Source: Caprella mutica
Lineage: Eukaryota > Arthropoda > Malacostraca > Amphipoda > Caprellidae
Length of the DNA: 64,000 nt
NCBI GenBank assembly: GCA_947561585.1
Contig: CANNZV010003197.1
Coordinates: 1 to 64,000, forward strand
Reading direction: 5' to 3'
Positions 11,020 through 23,821 of this stretch are shown one piece after another; within the stretch, counting starts at the first letter, position 1, and each line of letters starts with the position of its first letter. The notes below the pieces were generated by a model. It ran no database searches, was not told the origin of the DNA, and saw nothing but the letters and a program-made list of their open reading frames with translations. A program made the position numbers and the translations under genes.

Positions 11020-13320
11020 TAAAATTTCTAATAGATAAGAAAGACAAGAGCGGGAAAAAATATGTATGCGATCCTCAAGATCGAATGACTAGTGAGCGCT
11101 TAAGACTCTTTAAAGAAATGAACTAATAAAATACTTATATATACCGAGGTTTGAGTGCCGCTGTGCCTTAATGGGAATCATCAACATTTCTGTTACTTGT
11201 GATTGGATAGGAGAAGCTATCAGCCTATCATACAATTGGCTGTGAACGGAATGACAGCTTCCAAAGCGGGTTAGAGAAACAAGAGTATGAAGATTAGGGA
11301 GTAGTCTAATTGTTTGAACCAATCCGAGACTCGTATTGCCATTGATTATGAAAATACAAATAGGCACAGCCTAGTCTCATCTGCAACCCTATTGGTCTGT
11401 TCAAATAGAAATTTTTCTCGTAAGTTTTTATACTGTGGAGACACTTAAGGGGCCTTTACACGGTAAGTGCTCAGTGCGACTTTGTGGTGACACTGCTCTA
11501 TGCCACGCCCACTTTGCTACTTGCCCCACCCTTTTTGGCAAAACTTGGTGGTGACCAAGCTATCGCTCTGAGAGCGAACGCTCACCACAAAGGGCCACTG
11601 TCTGTCAGTAGCGATTGACAGACAATCAAAAACCCCTTCCATTGACCTAGTTGAAGAGCACCCATGCCTATGGAAAATAAAATCTAAAGATTATAAAGAT
11701 AAAACACTAACAGCGTTAGTGTTTAATAGCATATTAGATGCTAACCACGATACTAAAGTGTCAGTGCCCACCAAAGCACATTCTGCTCGTGTTAAGGCGC
11801 TGAGCTAATTGGTGGGCAGTGTGGTGAATAGTGGCACTGACCAGTGCTCGTGTAAAGGCCCCTTTATGCTACTTCCAGCACTAGAACTTCCTTGTCCTTG
11901 GTACTGAGTGGCTGGCAGTTACTTTTGCTTGCTACCTCCTTACCTATATACACTCAGTGATCGTAAACTTGCGATCTTATAGCCAATTAGAATTCAATCA
12001 TTGGTGCTAGTCATAACTAGCTAGACCGTGCCGCTAGTTAGTAACTTTGCACTCCAATATTAAATCTTTACAGATTTTACTCAAAGTAGTTCAACTGGAT
12101 CACGACTTCCATTTTTTGGTAGCCTACATACATACCATTCGGTCTACTAATTTCAAAGTATGGTAGAATGTAATGTATAGCAAGAGCTCTGTTTTAGGCT
12201 ATTTTCAAACTGTTGCTCTTCACTTAATTTACGTAAGTTCTGTTTACCGCTAAAACACAGGTTATGTAAAGAAGAGTGATATGATAGTTATCCTGGTGGA
12301 TCATTTATATTAATTAGCATTCCTATTTTACAGTATAAAAGCCGCTTCACCTAAATCCTTTGTAAGATTAAGCATCTTTACCTATAACTTACACTCACGG
12401 GTTAAACCTAACCTAAAAAGTAATTAACCTAATTTGATACAATAAGTCTGTTCATTAAATCTCTTTAATATTTGGTAGAATCTGAAACAAGCCTACCGAT
12501 AATTTCTTTTGCTTCCTTCTGAGTTCCTAAAATAATACAAGGCCAGTATACCTTGGTTTTAAATTTAAATTATTCCATATTTATATTAAACCTAAATGAC
12601 TTGAATAAAATTCCGTATGAATTTATTGAAAAAGAATTTGAAATAAGGATAATGAAATATATTGGATGAAAAGGGGATTCAATTTAATACAAAAATTAAA
12701 AGTATATGTGCATACTAATAGTAACATGCAACGTACGAAGTGTGTCCCCGTAATAATTTTTGAAATTTAACTAATTTCACATTTCCAAATATTAACTTTA
12801 CTCATCGTTATACTTCTAACTAATTATTTTAAAATTTGTGTGGGTACACGACATACTTGGAAAATTAGAAAATTAAATTAGGGAAGAGTGATATATATTA
12901 TTATCATACTGCGAATTTTTTTCAAGAAATTTTAAGAACATCAGGAACATTTATCATGAATTCTACAAGTTTTACACGAAGCTGATAACGATTGAGAGAA
13001 TATGTATAGTTATTAGTGAACATACCAAGAAACTTCAATTCATTTCAATTAGATGGGTATCTACTAACAGTGGCTGGTGAAATTGAATAAGCTGTAAATT
13101 TAAGAAGCTGCATATTAACTTCTCTTTCCTATTCGGTTAAGGTTTCTCTGAATGGTGAAGAATTTGTCCCTGAATGGAGACTTGAAGTCATTGTCAATTA
13201 CACGGAGGGGCTTACAGACAGATGGAATGGAGTGCTACGTCGTCGTTGTGACCTAGCGTTCCCATCAGGGGCGCGGTTCTCCCCCCGGTTCTAGACCACC
13301 GCTACAATTATAAATAGAAA
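11020..13320. repeat. Duplicated segment, copy A (copy B at 35345-37260)
   Basis: The two copies align over about 1.9 kb with many small indels, from ATACCGAGGTTTGAG near 11141/35473, through CAATTGGCTGTGAA, to GGGGCGCGGTTCTCCCCC and TCTAGACCACCG at the far end. Copy A additionally carries the 416-bp Harbinger MITE. No long open frame is shared, so it is treated as non-coding dispersed sequence. Confidence 0.8.
11448..11863. mobile_element. Harbinger MITE, TTA TSD, carrying a MADF-coding remnant
   Basis: Terminal repeats AGGGGCCTTTACACG and CGTGTAAAGGCCCCT are flanked by TTA (11445-11447 and 11864-11866). Copy B shows the empty site (GACATTTATGCTAC near 35764), proving the insertion. Inside, 11644-11715 reads on the plus strand as IDLVEEHPCLWKIKSKDYKD, the start of a MADF domain and the half missing from the gene at 219-482. 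The MITE therefore looks like an internal deletion product of a two-gene Harbinger element. Confidence 0.92.
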
Positions 13321-16300
13321 AAAGACTGATGGACTAATAGTTCGAAAAACTGAATACATCACTATTATTTTCCACGTGAATTGCAATTCAATTGTATTAA
13401 TTTTTAAATTTACTAGCGGGCGTCACTGGATCTTCTGTCTAAGAGTTTCATGGAGGCTACTCTTGGATAGTTACTGGTTTCTTTCTTCTCTTCCTTCTTG
13501 TATATTTTCTCTGCCATAGTCTTGGTTAAAAAAACTTAACTTCCAAGCCGCACTGCTCCCACCTGAAACTAAACGCAACTTATTAGTAAAATAATAATTG
13601 CCTACCTAAGGTAAATACAAAGGTATTTATTGATTGGCCATTGACTGAGTGATACTTTACCAGTAGTCACAAGGCTAGTCTGTAAATTCATTGAGAAATG
13701 GTATTAAATCTCTAACGCTAATCATTTGCTGTCCAATCCAATTTATTTGTAAGACTTCAATACCTCTGTTTTCATTAGATGTGGTTCGAATCCATCACCA
13801 TGAAACTTCTTGTGACTTGAATTTGAAATATTATATCTCTGTTCAACGTTCACAGTAACTTTATGGACATTTTGGCAAAAAATGTTATCGGTCATGATGT
13901 CATAGGTATGCGAGTTATCTTTGATGGATAACTCCTTTGAACTGCTGAATGAATAGATGAGATAGAAAAGCCATGAATAATTGACAATGTGGACTTGTTT
14001 TTACAAACCCCTTTGCATATATTTCGTGGTAAATAAACTCTATATTCAGATGTCAATAGAGCAGACGCTTAGCCGTTGTTCAAGTTATCTACTAACTTAC
14101 CATTAAGGATGTCTTCATTGTTTTTAGCAGACATCAGAAATCTCTGCAGCCCGTAGACAGGAAGTCACACATTTGAAGGATACAGAGAGACTGCTTTTCT
14201 CAGTACAATTTCGGAACTACAGGTTTGCATTTCCAGAAACGCAACCTGAGAAAACAGCAACACTGTTCAACTCTTCAAGTCTGGTGGTTCGTACATATTT
14301 CATACCACACTTAGGATTGTGTTTAATGCAATGTGGTACATAAATTATACCATCATCAAATATTAAGTTTGTTCGGCAGCGCAAATTTTAAAAAACTTGC
14401 ATGTAATTATGAATGATTAGGAATAGTCTTAAGCGCATAGGTCGTTTATTTTCCTCATAAGTGTGGTTCTGAAAATAGTTAAACATAATTTTAAGCAATA
14501 CACTAAGTTAGGCTCACAGTACTTGGAAACCAGATGTTAATATAGGTCTATCTGAATTTCTAAAAAAAACCTGATTGATTCATTTTCTTTGGTATAGAAT
14601 CGTTGCATTGTAACAATAGCTATAGTTATAATGCAAATTGTCTAATAATTCAGTCGTTACTCACTCAAGTCACATATTGATGAGGAGTCAGCAAATCCAT
14701 TGATATTTTACATATACTGCAATACCTTAATTATGTAGTTTCTTGTACTGTCTCGCATGTCCAAACGGTATGAAGTAAATTGGTTATTTCATCTAGACCA
14801 ATGCCACCAGACTCATCTTCTTCTTCTTCTTCCCCGACAATGCCGTGATACGGCGGAAAACTTTTCAACCCGAGAAAAAATAATTCTGTTAATTTGAATT
14901 AACAGTGGCTGGTTATAATTTATATAATTGAATAAATTGAATTATAAAGCTACTAGAAATCAGATAATAATATTGCTTAGAGGGCATTTTTCTAAACCTT
15001 TCAATAAATAAGATGGCATATCCAAGGTATCAAAGATACTTCATTATTAAGTGATAACTTTTATTAAATAAAACCAGATAGTGTCATAGACACTAGCTAC
15101 TAAACTTAGTAAGATTTAAAGTATGAAAGATATTTTTTAATTGAATACGTTTTTATGGAATACCCACTTTATTGTGGGTCACCCTGAATAGTGAAAGCTT
15201 CACGAGCGACTCACAGTAGCAGACTGTTTCTACAAAGTATGTAGAAAGATTAAAATAAAGAGGACCAACAAAAAAAAATTAGTTTTCTTTTGAAACTGAT
15301 AATTGTACACAAAAAATAGGATTAACATAGAATTAATAAACTGTAACAAATAATGCAGCAATAACATTATAAGAGTTAATAAGGTAAACGTAAATACCAT
15401 AAAGTTTAATCAATAATTATGTAGAATATTGTAAAGTAATTTATACACTTGTATGTCGGTTCATCTACATGAAATTTCATGTGGAATTTCCCTCCCTGAT
15501 ATACATATATTTTGTTAAATTAGTAATAAACTACAAAAGTGTCTGACTACTGGGGTCACTGGGTGTCTAATTACTGATTAGTAACCGCTGTCTAGAACCT
15601 CCAAGGATCAAGGCACAAGACGTTCTCAAGTACATAAGGATGCAGGTGCTCCTGACCTAGTTGGGAACCGTGAGGGCAGGGTACCGGTCTATGTCGAGTC
15701 TGGGAGCGCGAGCATAATTTTAGTTAAATTCAATATTTTCCTTGTAGGCTGTAGTTAACCATTTAATGTTACTCAGTTTGGACTTGATAATAATCTCCTT
15801 GGCTAATAATTTTTCCGTCACTAACGTCACGTTCCACAATCTGTTCTGCAACGCTATTTGATCGGTTCCATAAATTTTTGCTAATAGTTTGGACCTTTGA
15901 ATTACGATCTTCTTATCTTTACTGTGTTATAACTAGAGATAAATCATTGGATCACTTAAAAGAGCAGTAGTAGCGGTAAAAATTATTCTCGTAGCGCTAT
16001 AAATGTGCAGCAGGATCTATCGAAAAGAGAATTTGAGTGCAGTTGTTTTACCATTTGACAGTTATTGGATCATTGGGTGCAGTTATAGGTAAATTTCGTG
16101 GAAATTTTAATGAGGTTCTGTTTTGGACGAGTTATACACAAGAATTATCTTTAACTCATTACAAAATAAATTTTAGTATTGAGAAATACTAGGAAAAAAA
16201 GTTATAAAAAGAACAAATAATGAAACCAAAATGAAAGTAACAATGCGAGTCTATCTATATACTATATTGTGTCAATGTTACAGAGAATTCTATCATCACA

Positions 16301-16685
16301 TGTTGATGTTTGATAAGAATATGAAAGTCAACCCATCCATATTAACATGAGTTCTTCTTCAACATTTTCTTTGACAATTAATCATCTATACGAGGCCAGA
16401 TATCTCAATAAAAAGATTAATCTCTACTCCTGTGGAAGTAACAGGGGCACTAGAAAGCAGGTAACATCTCTTTTTCACACTTAAACGCGACAGCAGCTTT
16501 TTTGTCTCTGGAAGCATTACTAAGATTCCCCATTGTGTCTTTAAATAATTTAATGCATCTGATACGGGAATGTTAGATTTTTCTATTGCTGTTATTGAAT
16601 GAGAGATTTTCAGAATTTTACTTATTTGTCAAAATGTACCCAGAACAATTACTTAACATCTACATGATATCATGCATTACAAATA
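13321..16685. other. 3.4 kb of AT-rich DNA, no gene seen
   Basis: No open frame above 60 codons and no tandem array or clear transposon ends. 15540-15720 is locally richer in GC (for example GGGCAGGGTACCGG) but has no readable coding frame. The segment ends at the MITE at 16686. Confidence 0.5.
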
Positions 16686-17176
16686 CAGGTGAAGCTCGTA
16701 CAACGACAGTATATGTAACTGAAAAAGAGGTCGATATACGAATCTAGTGGGCGCTGTAAGGTGTGAGAAATAATTCAGATGGGGATTTAATAATTATATA
16801 ACTTACTCATAGAAATGTACGAAATGATATGGTAGATAAAATAAAAAAATTAGCAGCTAAATAGATATGAATTACGTGAAACTATAGGGTTTAATATATA
16901 ATAGTTATACCTTCTATTACATTTCTACAGAACTTTTCTAATCAAAGAAAAGGTATAAAGGAAAATGGTAACAAAATCAAAATATTATCAAAACTCCATT
17001 AGTATTGATAATAAATTGTAATACCTCTGAATATAATCAATGCATGACTAGATATTTGGTAGAAATATAAAATATTTGTTAAACCATATTATCTATAGAG
17101 TTTGTTGTAAGAGCTGCGGCCCTTAGAACGGATTTTTTGCCCGTTTAAAGATAATTCGCTGTACGAGAACTACTTG
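16686..17176. mobile_element. Tc1/mariner-type MITE, 491 bp, TA flanks
   Basis: The left end CAGGTGAAGCTCGTACAACG and right end CGCTGTACGAGAACTACTTG are imperfect inverted repeats with TA on both sides (16684-16685, 17177-17178). Related copies start near 19945 (opposite internal order) and 27850 (right end not recognised). They share the interior AATACCTCTGAATATAATCA. Confidence 0.7.
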
Positions 17177-17303
17177 TAGTAAGATTTCTTTTTGAAATGT
17201 GAAATTAGTTAACTTTCATAAAATCATTACAGATGCAATTTTTTGACTGTACCTCGGCAATAGCATACAAACACATACCTTGGTATTTAACTGAAATATT
17301 TCT

Positions 17304-17556
17304 ATCCAAAAATTAACAATTTGACGGCCAGGATTCATGTATAAATGGGAAATTGAGACTCCACTGGCGATTATATTTTAATAAACAATATTTTATATAT
17401 GAATCCTGGCCGTCAAATTGTTAATTTTTGGATTGAAGAAAAGGAGTTGGTGTCTTCATCTTCGTAACCTGTCTACGACATTGGGAGACTTAAGAAGCAC
17501 CTTAGGATGAAAATTTTCAAGGAACAACTTGAAAACGAGCTAAGAAAATTTCCCAT
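17304..17556. mobile_element. Foldback element with 12-bp TSD, short copy
   Basis: The element starts ATCCAAAAATTAAC and ends TTTCCCAT. It is flanked by TGAAATATTTCT at 17292-17303 and again at 17557-17568. The first 80 bp reappear inverted (GGCCAGGATTCAT against ATGAATCCTGGCC). The larger copy is at 40583-41040. The superfamily is not recognised. Confidence 0.75.
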
Positions 17557-17689
17557 TGAAATATTTCTCTGTCACTCAAATTAGCATTTTATTTCATTTT
17601 TAGTTTCAGTAAATATACGAACTAATTAAGTAATATAAATGATGGGGAAAGAAATGTAGGTATAAATTAAAATGGCTACCTCAAAAAAC

Positions 17690-17790
17690 AGTCTCGGCAT
17701 TCACTGACCCAGCTAACCAAAAGCGGTTTGTCCCACGTCTTATACCCCTCGCTATAGAGGGGTCTAATACCCATCTCCTGTCTCACGTCT
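17690..17790. repeat. Fragment of the repeat at 31060-31325
   Basis: Shares CACCCAGCTAACCA-type ends and GTCCCACGTCT / CGAGGGGT motifs, inverted, with 31060-31325. It looks like a truncated relative. Confidence 0.4.
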
Positions 17791-17949
17791 AATACCATTC
17801 GGTTAATTGATAAGAAATATAAAAGATCATACTAATCAATATTTCAATTCCTTACTTTATTGCATATAGCGCATATGTACATTTGGCTGTAAATCAATTA
17901 TTTTAATATTACATATTGTTATATACAAATTAAATGAGAAGAAATGGAG

Positions 17950-18055
17950 AAAGAAATGTAGTGGTGTTCTCGGGACTCGAACTCAGGACTGTAGTATGAT
18001 GTACTATTGAAGACGGCGACGCTACCATTGAGCCATCCTGGACATGGTAGAAGTA
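17950..18055 (-). repeat. tRNA-like sequence, possible SINE head
   Basis: On the minus strand, an A-box-like TGGCTCAATGGTAG is followed about 50 bases later by a B-box-like GAGTTCGAGTCC. The acceptor arms do not pair and the T-arm has mismatches, so this is not a working tRNA gene. A tRNA-derived SINE or tRNA pseudogene fits best. Confidence 0.45.
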
Positions 18056-18286
18056 GTATTGGAATGATCTTTATGCAACTTGATAACTTGCGTGCTTCTT
18101 AAAGTTATTTTAAATAAATATAATTTAATATTCAATATTTTGGTATCTTATCTTTTTTAATGTAAATGATAAAAAATATGTATAAAGTTGTTTATTAATA
18201 TTTGTATCAATAATGTTAATTAATGTTTTAACTACCTAATTACCTATAACTGATGATTAATCTTACCTATAATTACCTACTGGTGG

Positions 18287-19501
18287 GGTATCCGGGGTTT
18301 TTTTCGAAACCAAATTTGCCGAAACACAAATGTGTCGAATACGAATTTGCCGAAACACAAATGTGTCGAATACGAATTTGCCGAAACACAAATGTGTCGA
18401 ATACGAATTTGCCGAAACACAAATGTGTCGAATACGAATTTGTCGAAAGACAAATTCACCGAAAGACTTCTTTAAAACGGAATGTACAATTACACAATAG
18501 TTACAGAAAAGAAACGAAACAACGAAATCATAACCCTTAGTTACACTAAATGATCCTTTAATTATTCTATTTCTTCGTTAATCATTGTGTTAATCTTTGT
18601 ACCTATAAAGTATTTTTTGTCTTTTCTTATTTTAAAGACGGTCAAGCTTTATTCAGTCAGTCAGCTATGGGAGCATGTTGCATTTCTTTCATTTGAGCGT
18701 TTGGTTGTTTTTAGATTGTGTGTTTCTAGCGTGTTTATTCATTTTTGTGAATATATCATGTTTACTGCATATTTTTATTCAGTTGTTAATAGTATACCAT
18801 ACAGAAGGTGTTTTATGGCTTACGTTATTAATATTTATTGAGTTTAAAATATAAAATTGTTAGTAATAAATAATATAACAATTAGTTATGTTTATATATT
18901 CTCAATATACCTCTAGCTTCAACAATAGTGTCACTTGCATGAATAAATTTGTTTCAGGTAAAAAGATTGATTTCTATCAACCCTTTTTTAATAATGCCAT
19001 ATGTATATTAATATTTAATATATACAGTTAGATATATGAATTTAGCAATTGCTTTTGGAAGTATAATATACTGTAACTGTATGTTGTTGTATACGGTTAA
19101 TATAGTGTGATTGACATGTGTATGTATTCCTTGTTTGTATTTTTATCATAAGTTTTTTTTTAATCTTTAGTTTTTGGTTACCATGAAGCATTGTGCTTTC
19201 TCGGGTCATGTAGCCCCTTACTATTAAATATGAATGAAATTGTAAAGATTAGGGAGGATTTATGTACAATAAAAAATGTTTTTTAAGCATAACATATAAT
19301 GATGAAAACTACAAAGTCCAACGGAATGTTATTTTTCAATACATTTAATTTGATTTTCGACAAATTAGTCTTTCGGAAAATTTGTCTTTCGGCAAATCCG
19401 TATTTCGGTAAATCCGTTTTAGGCCAATTTGGGATTAGGAAAAAACTTATTCGGCAAATTTGGTTTCGGCCAATTCGTTTTCGGAAAATCAGCCTAGACC
19501 C
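18287..19501. mobile_element. hAT-like element, 1215 bp, 8-bp TSD, repeat-built termini
   Basis: Flanked by ACTGGTGG at 18279-18286 and 19502-19509. Its ends (GGTATCCGGGG and AGCCTAGACCC) lead into inverted arrays: GCCGAAACACAAATGTGTCG units at the left (18318-18460) and TTCGGCAAATTCG / TTTCGGAAAATC units at the right (about 19365-19490). No transposase seen; the open frame 18587-18841 inside is AT-rich and unrecognised. Confidence 0.7.
18318..18460. repeat. 31-bp tandem repeat in the left terminus
   Basis: Four nearly identical 31-bp units (GCCGAAACACAAATGTGTCG, then AATACGAATTT) and one degraded unit. Confidence 0.9.
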
Positions 19502-19516
19502 ACTGGTGGTTATCAC

Positions 19517-21067
19517 TAGGGTTGAGACAATATGCACTGCATATTTTTCAGTGTATGCACATAAAAATTTAGTGCATATTCGCTTGAAATATGCGTTTTA
19601 TAAAATGCATATGCATTTTATAAAACGCATATGCAAAATATATGCATTTATAAAACGCATATACAAAATATATGCAGAAAATAATTTTAATTGAAAAAAA
19701 TTAAACGTATTTCAGTTAAGTAGACATTTTAGATTTCCATCTATTTTTCGAAATAGGCTGTTACTAAGAAGCCCATGTATTTTTCACCAAATATTTTTTT
19801 ATTAATTGTAAAAATAATGAAAAACTAAGATGTAGAATGAAAGTTATTATCTTTAAATTGTCATTTTTTATATAATGAAACACTTCTTATAAAGTCTGCT
19901 TCCAAGTACATTAACAAGTCATAAATATGAAGTATCTTTTATACAGGTAAAGCTCGTACAGCGCATGATCTTCAAACAGTAACCCACTAAAAAAGATCAA
20001 AATTATCCGTTCTTCTGACCATGCAAATCCTACAATGGCCCCTCAAATAATATTATTTATAATTTAACAAATATTTTATTAGTTTACCTAGTATCTAGTC
20101 AAACATTGAATATATTCAGAGGTATTACAATTTAAAACCAATACTTAACTTATTGTTTTTTTCAGTAATTTTATCTTTGTCAACCTATTCCTCCACGTTT
20201 TCTTTGATTAGAAAAGTTCTATACAAATTAAAAAGAGGTGTAACTATTCTATATTATATAGTAATATATATTTTATTTATTTACACCAAAAAAAAAATTA
20301 AGATAGTAAATTAGTTATTTTTATTTTGTTTTTGGTTTAATTAACGAAATATACCATCAATGAAAACTCCCAATTACAATTGGCCTTACTTCAAAGAAAT
20401 TAGAACATATAAAGCTAACCTGAACGCATATCGTTGAGCATATAACGCTAACCTGAATGCATAAAAAGTATATTTTAAGCATAAAAAAATATATTTTTAA
20501 GGCATATATATATATAAAGCATAAAAGCCTATTTATCAAGCTTAAAGCATAAAAGCCTAATTTTCATAAAGAATATTGTCACAACCCTAGTGATCACTTT
20601 TGAGATTGACCTGTTAAATCTATGAACGCAAGATATATTTTCATTATTTCTATGCTCTGTAGAAGTTTTTGAAGTTCTCTCTAATAATTATCTGGAATAT
20701 TTAGAAGCAGAGTTCAACCAAGTTCCCACCTCGTTATAACCTAATTTCTATAATATTAAAATTTTTGAAGTAGAATAAATATCTAGCTCTTATTCATTCG
20801 CCTGATGTTTATAATTTATTTATGTAGAAGTTTATCATTTGAACATCGTTAATCAATTTATTTTAATAAGCACTTTTTATATGTATATAAAATAGAAAAT
20901 GCATATGCAAAATAAAAAATGCATATGCATTTTCTATTTGCATATGGAATTTTTATTTGCATATGCATTTCAAGATTTGCATTTGCATTTTAAGATTTGC
21001 ATATGCTTTTTTTATATGCATTTGCATTTTTTCACCAATATGCAAGATATGCAAAGTCTCAACCCTA
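19517..21067. mobile_element. hAT-like element, 1551 bp, exact 8-bp TSD
   Basis: TIR TAGGGTTGAGAC at the left and GTCTCAACCCTA at the right, flanked by GTTATCAC on both sides (19509-19516, 21068-21075). Both ends are rich in ATGCATATGCA motifs. A second right-end-like sequence (TTGTCACAACCCTAGTGATCAC near 20577-20598) lies inside, and a Tc1-type MITE copy starts at about 19945. This suggests nesting or a composite of two related elements. Confidence 0.85.
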
Positions 21068-21075
21068 GTTATCAC

Positions 21076-21483
21076 TACCTACCTAGTTGCCTACAACTGC
21101 GTATCAAAACCTAACTAATAACCTTCTTGTGTTTATCAATGCCTACAACTGTTTATAAATACCAACCTAGGTCCTAGTAGTATTCATCAATACGTAACCT
21201 AGTATAGTGCTCATCAAAAAACCTACCTAGTTACCTACTAGTGCTCATGCAAGTGTTTATCAATCCTTCTACTATATTTCATCAAAGCCTACATAGATAC
21301 CTACTTCAACAGCTACCTACTTATTTCTACTAGTGTTTATCAATACCTACCAAGTTATGATACGTAAATAAAGCTTGAGAATGAACTTGCTGCAATATGT
21401 ATCGATATTTTTACCATTAAGATTTGACCACGACTCAATAATTATTTTGATAGATTACTTACAGTCTTGACTGATGTTCTAGA
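21076..21483. repeat. Degenerate TACCTACCTAGT repeats
   Basis: Loosely repeated phrases such as CTACCTAGTTACCTACTAG and GTTTATCAATACC. No gene seen. Confidence 0.5.
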
Positions 21484-22829
21484 CAGAGATGGGCGAAAAG
21501 TACATCGAAAGTACTTAGTACAAGTACTCGTAAATCAATGTACTTGAAGTAGTTGCCCAAGTACTCAAATAAAAAAGTACTTTCAAAGTACAAGTACCAA
21601 GTACTTTTTAAAGTACTTTGAAGTACAAAGTACATTTACAATACAATTTAAAAACTAATAATTTATACTGTTAACTCTGATAGTACATCTTCTCAGTGAC
21701 TTTTTTCTCTGATAGTACATCATCATAGTGACTCTTTTCTCTGATTGTACATCATCACAGTGACTCTTTTCTCTGATAGTACATCATCACAATGACTCTT
21801 TTCTCTGATAGTACATCATCACAGTGACTCTTTTTTCTGATAGTACATCATCACAGTGACTCTTTTTTCTGATAGTACATCATCACAGTGACTCTTTTCT
21901 CTGATAGTACATTATCACAATGACTCTTTTCTCTGATAGTACATCATCACAGGGACTTTTTTCTCTGATAGTACATCATCACAGGGACTCTTTTCTCTGA
22001 TAGTACATCATCACAATGACTCTTTTCTCTGATAGTACATCATCACAATGACTCTTTTCTCTGATAGTACATCATCACAATGACTCTTTTCTCTGATAGT
22101 ACATCATCACAGTGATTCTTTTCTCTGATAGTACATCATCACAGTGACTCTTTTTTCTGATAGTACATCATCACAGTGACTCTTTTCTCTGATAGTACAT
22201 CATCACAATGACTCTTTTCTCTGATAGTACATCATCACAATGACTCTTTTCTCTGATAGTACATCATCACAGTGACTCTCTGTACACGTCCACACGCTTA
22301 TAATTCGTCAATGTGTTTGGTAAATATTGGTTGTGATATCTAGGTATCATAAAATAATTTTATTCAATGTACTTAAATTGGTTAATATAACTCATAGTCT
22401 CTATACATGATTGCATGTCAGAATATATAAATATTCACCGTCACATAAAAGTATACAATGTCTTACAGTCTTAGTTTTCGATTCTACTGTTTGACAAAGT
22501 TTTCAATTTTACTGCTTGACAAACAATTTCCCAACATGTTGGACCTCTTCAAACTCTAGTTTTTATCCAGTTGCTGTAAATACAGTTTTGATGAGAAAAT
22601 GAATTAATTTTGTAGATATTTTAGAACTAATCTTTTAAAATCTCTTGACTGAAAGGAAAAATGTACTTTGCAAAGTACTTTTTACTTGGAAAGTAACAAG
22701 TAATTGTAAAAAGTACTTCTAAGTAATTATTCAAAGTACTTTTTAGAAAGTACTTCAAGTAGTACTTGAAGTACTTGTTACTTAGTACTTTTACTTGGTA
22801 CTTGGGAAGTACTTTTCCGCCTATCTCTG
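21484..22829. mobile_element. hAT-like element with AAGTACTT termini and internal 32-bp array
   Basis: Left end CAGAGATGGGCGAAAAGTAC and right end GTACTTTTCCGCCTATCTCTG form an imperfect inverted repeat. Both terminal regions are built of AAGTACTTGAAGTACTTG-type motifs. No flanking duplication is visible (GTTCTAGA against AATATAAC), so the insertion is old or the ends are rearranged. Confidence 0.7.
21672..22281. repeat. 32-bp minisatellite, about 19 copies
   Basis: Units of the type GTGACTCTTTTCTCTGATAG plus TACATCATCACA recur at 32-bp spacing with a few point variants (CAATGAC, CAGGGAC). One isolated related unit lies at 43893-43912. Confidence 0.95.
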
Positions 22830-22837
22830 AATATAAC

Positions 22838-23280
22838 AAGGACAATCGAGGTATGTTGTTTGCTTGACGTCATAATAGCAACTCTTAAAATCATATTTAA
22901 GAAAATTGAAGAACGTAATATTATGAAAACTGTTTATTTATTTCCATTATAAGAAACAGTGATGAATCCATTCATGTTATTCACTCTGCTTAATCTTAAT
23001 TTTCTATTTATGTGTGTTGCCTTGTTAACGTCACGGTCACAAATTACCAATAGGTAGCGACAATTGAGTGATTTGTGACGTGACATAAGCAAGGGACCAA
23101 ATCTAGAGAGAAAATTAGGGGTTTAGCAGGTTAAATAATTTATTTAGTTTGTATTTATTTATTATAATGTGCAGATTAATAACTATCTTTTTACAAATTT
23201 ACCTTCTTCAATTGTTTTAAATATGATTTTAAGTGTTGATGTTATGACGTCACACACACAACATACCTCGATTGTTCTTA
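22838..23280. repeat. Inverted repeat with CRE-containing arms
   Basis: GACAATCGAGGTATGTTGT ... TTGACGTCATAA at 22840-22875 recurs inverted at 23245-23278. The arms extend into AAAATCATATTTAAGAAAAT (22888-22907) and its inverse near 23217. A possible MITE; no flanking duplication identified. Confidence 0.6.
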
Positions 23281-23817
23281 CTATATTTCAATTCAATTTA
23301 TAAAATGACTTTAAACTTCTCGATGTTAACATGCAAATACGATGAATTATGAGCCGCTCGGTCACAGACAAGGAATGTGTTGTTGTGGTGACGTCATATT
23401 TTTGCGTCGTCAACTAGTTACTATACCCGTTTATGTTCCTGTATCCTGGTGTATCTTATTGTAGTATAATATCTTTGCTACAAATACATTTTATAATCGA
23501 ATGAAAGTAAAGTGAATTTTTCATAATGTTGCACATTTTTTTAAGTTGCACCTGTTAAAAGTTGCATCTTATTACTTTTCATATAGCTCTAATTAACAGT
23601 AAAATGCTCTGTAAAGAAATTCATTGATAATTTATATTCTCCTATTGAAAAAATAATAATATCGCTACTAACGGTAGACACGAATGATCCAATTTCTTAT
23701 TTCCTTTGTAAGAAATGTATGGCAATTTCAAAATGGATACTTTTTTAGAACCCACTTTGAATTAAGATGGTTTTGAGATCACCCTAAATAAAACGATCAC
23801 CCTAAATATATTTAACT
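23281..23817. other. Intergenic AT-rich DNA
   Basis: 23340-23460 resembles 37270-37350 (GAATTATGAGC ... GTCACA ... AAGGAATGT ... TATACCCGTT). No gene seen. Confidence 0.4.
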
Positions 23818-23821
23818 TTAA

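Noticed and set aside
11935..11965. Core promoter from TATATACACTCAGTG
   Set aside because: The TCAGT initiator-like motif is only a few bases from the TATA-like sequence, not about 30, and the motif sits in a dispersed repeat.
17950..18055. Functional tRNA gene
   Set aside because: A and B boxes are recognisable but the acceptor stem does not pair and the T arm is mismatched.
21672..22281. CRISPR-like array of 32-bp repeats
   Set aside because: Units are directly contiguous with no spacers, and the DNA is eukaryotic.
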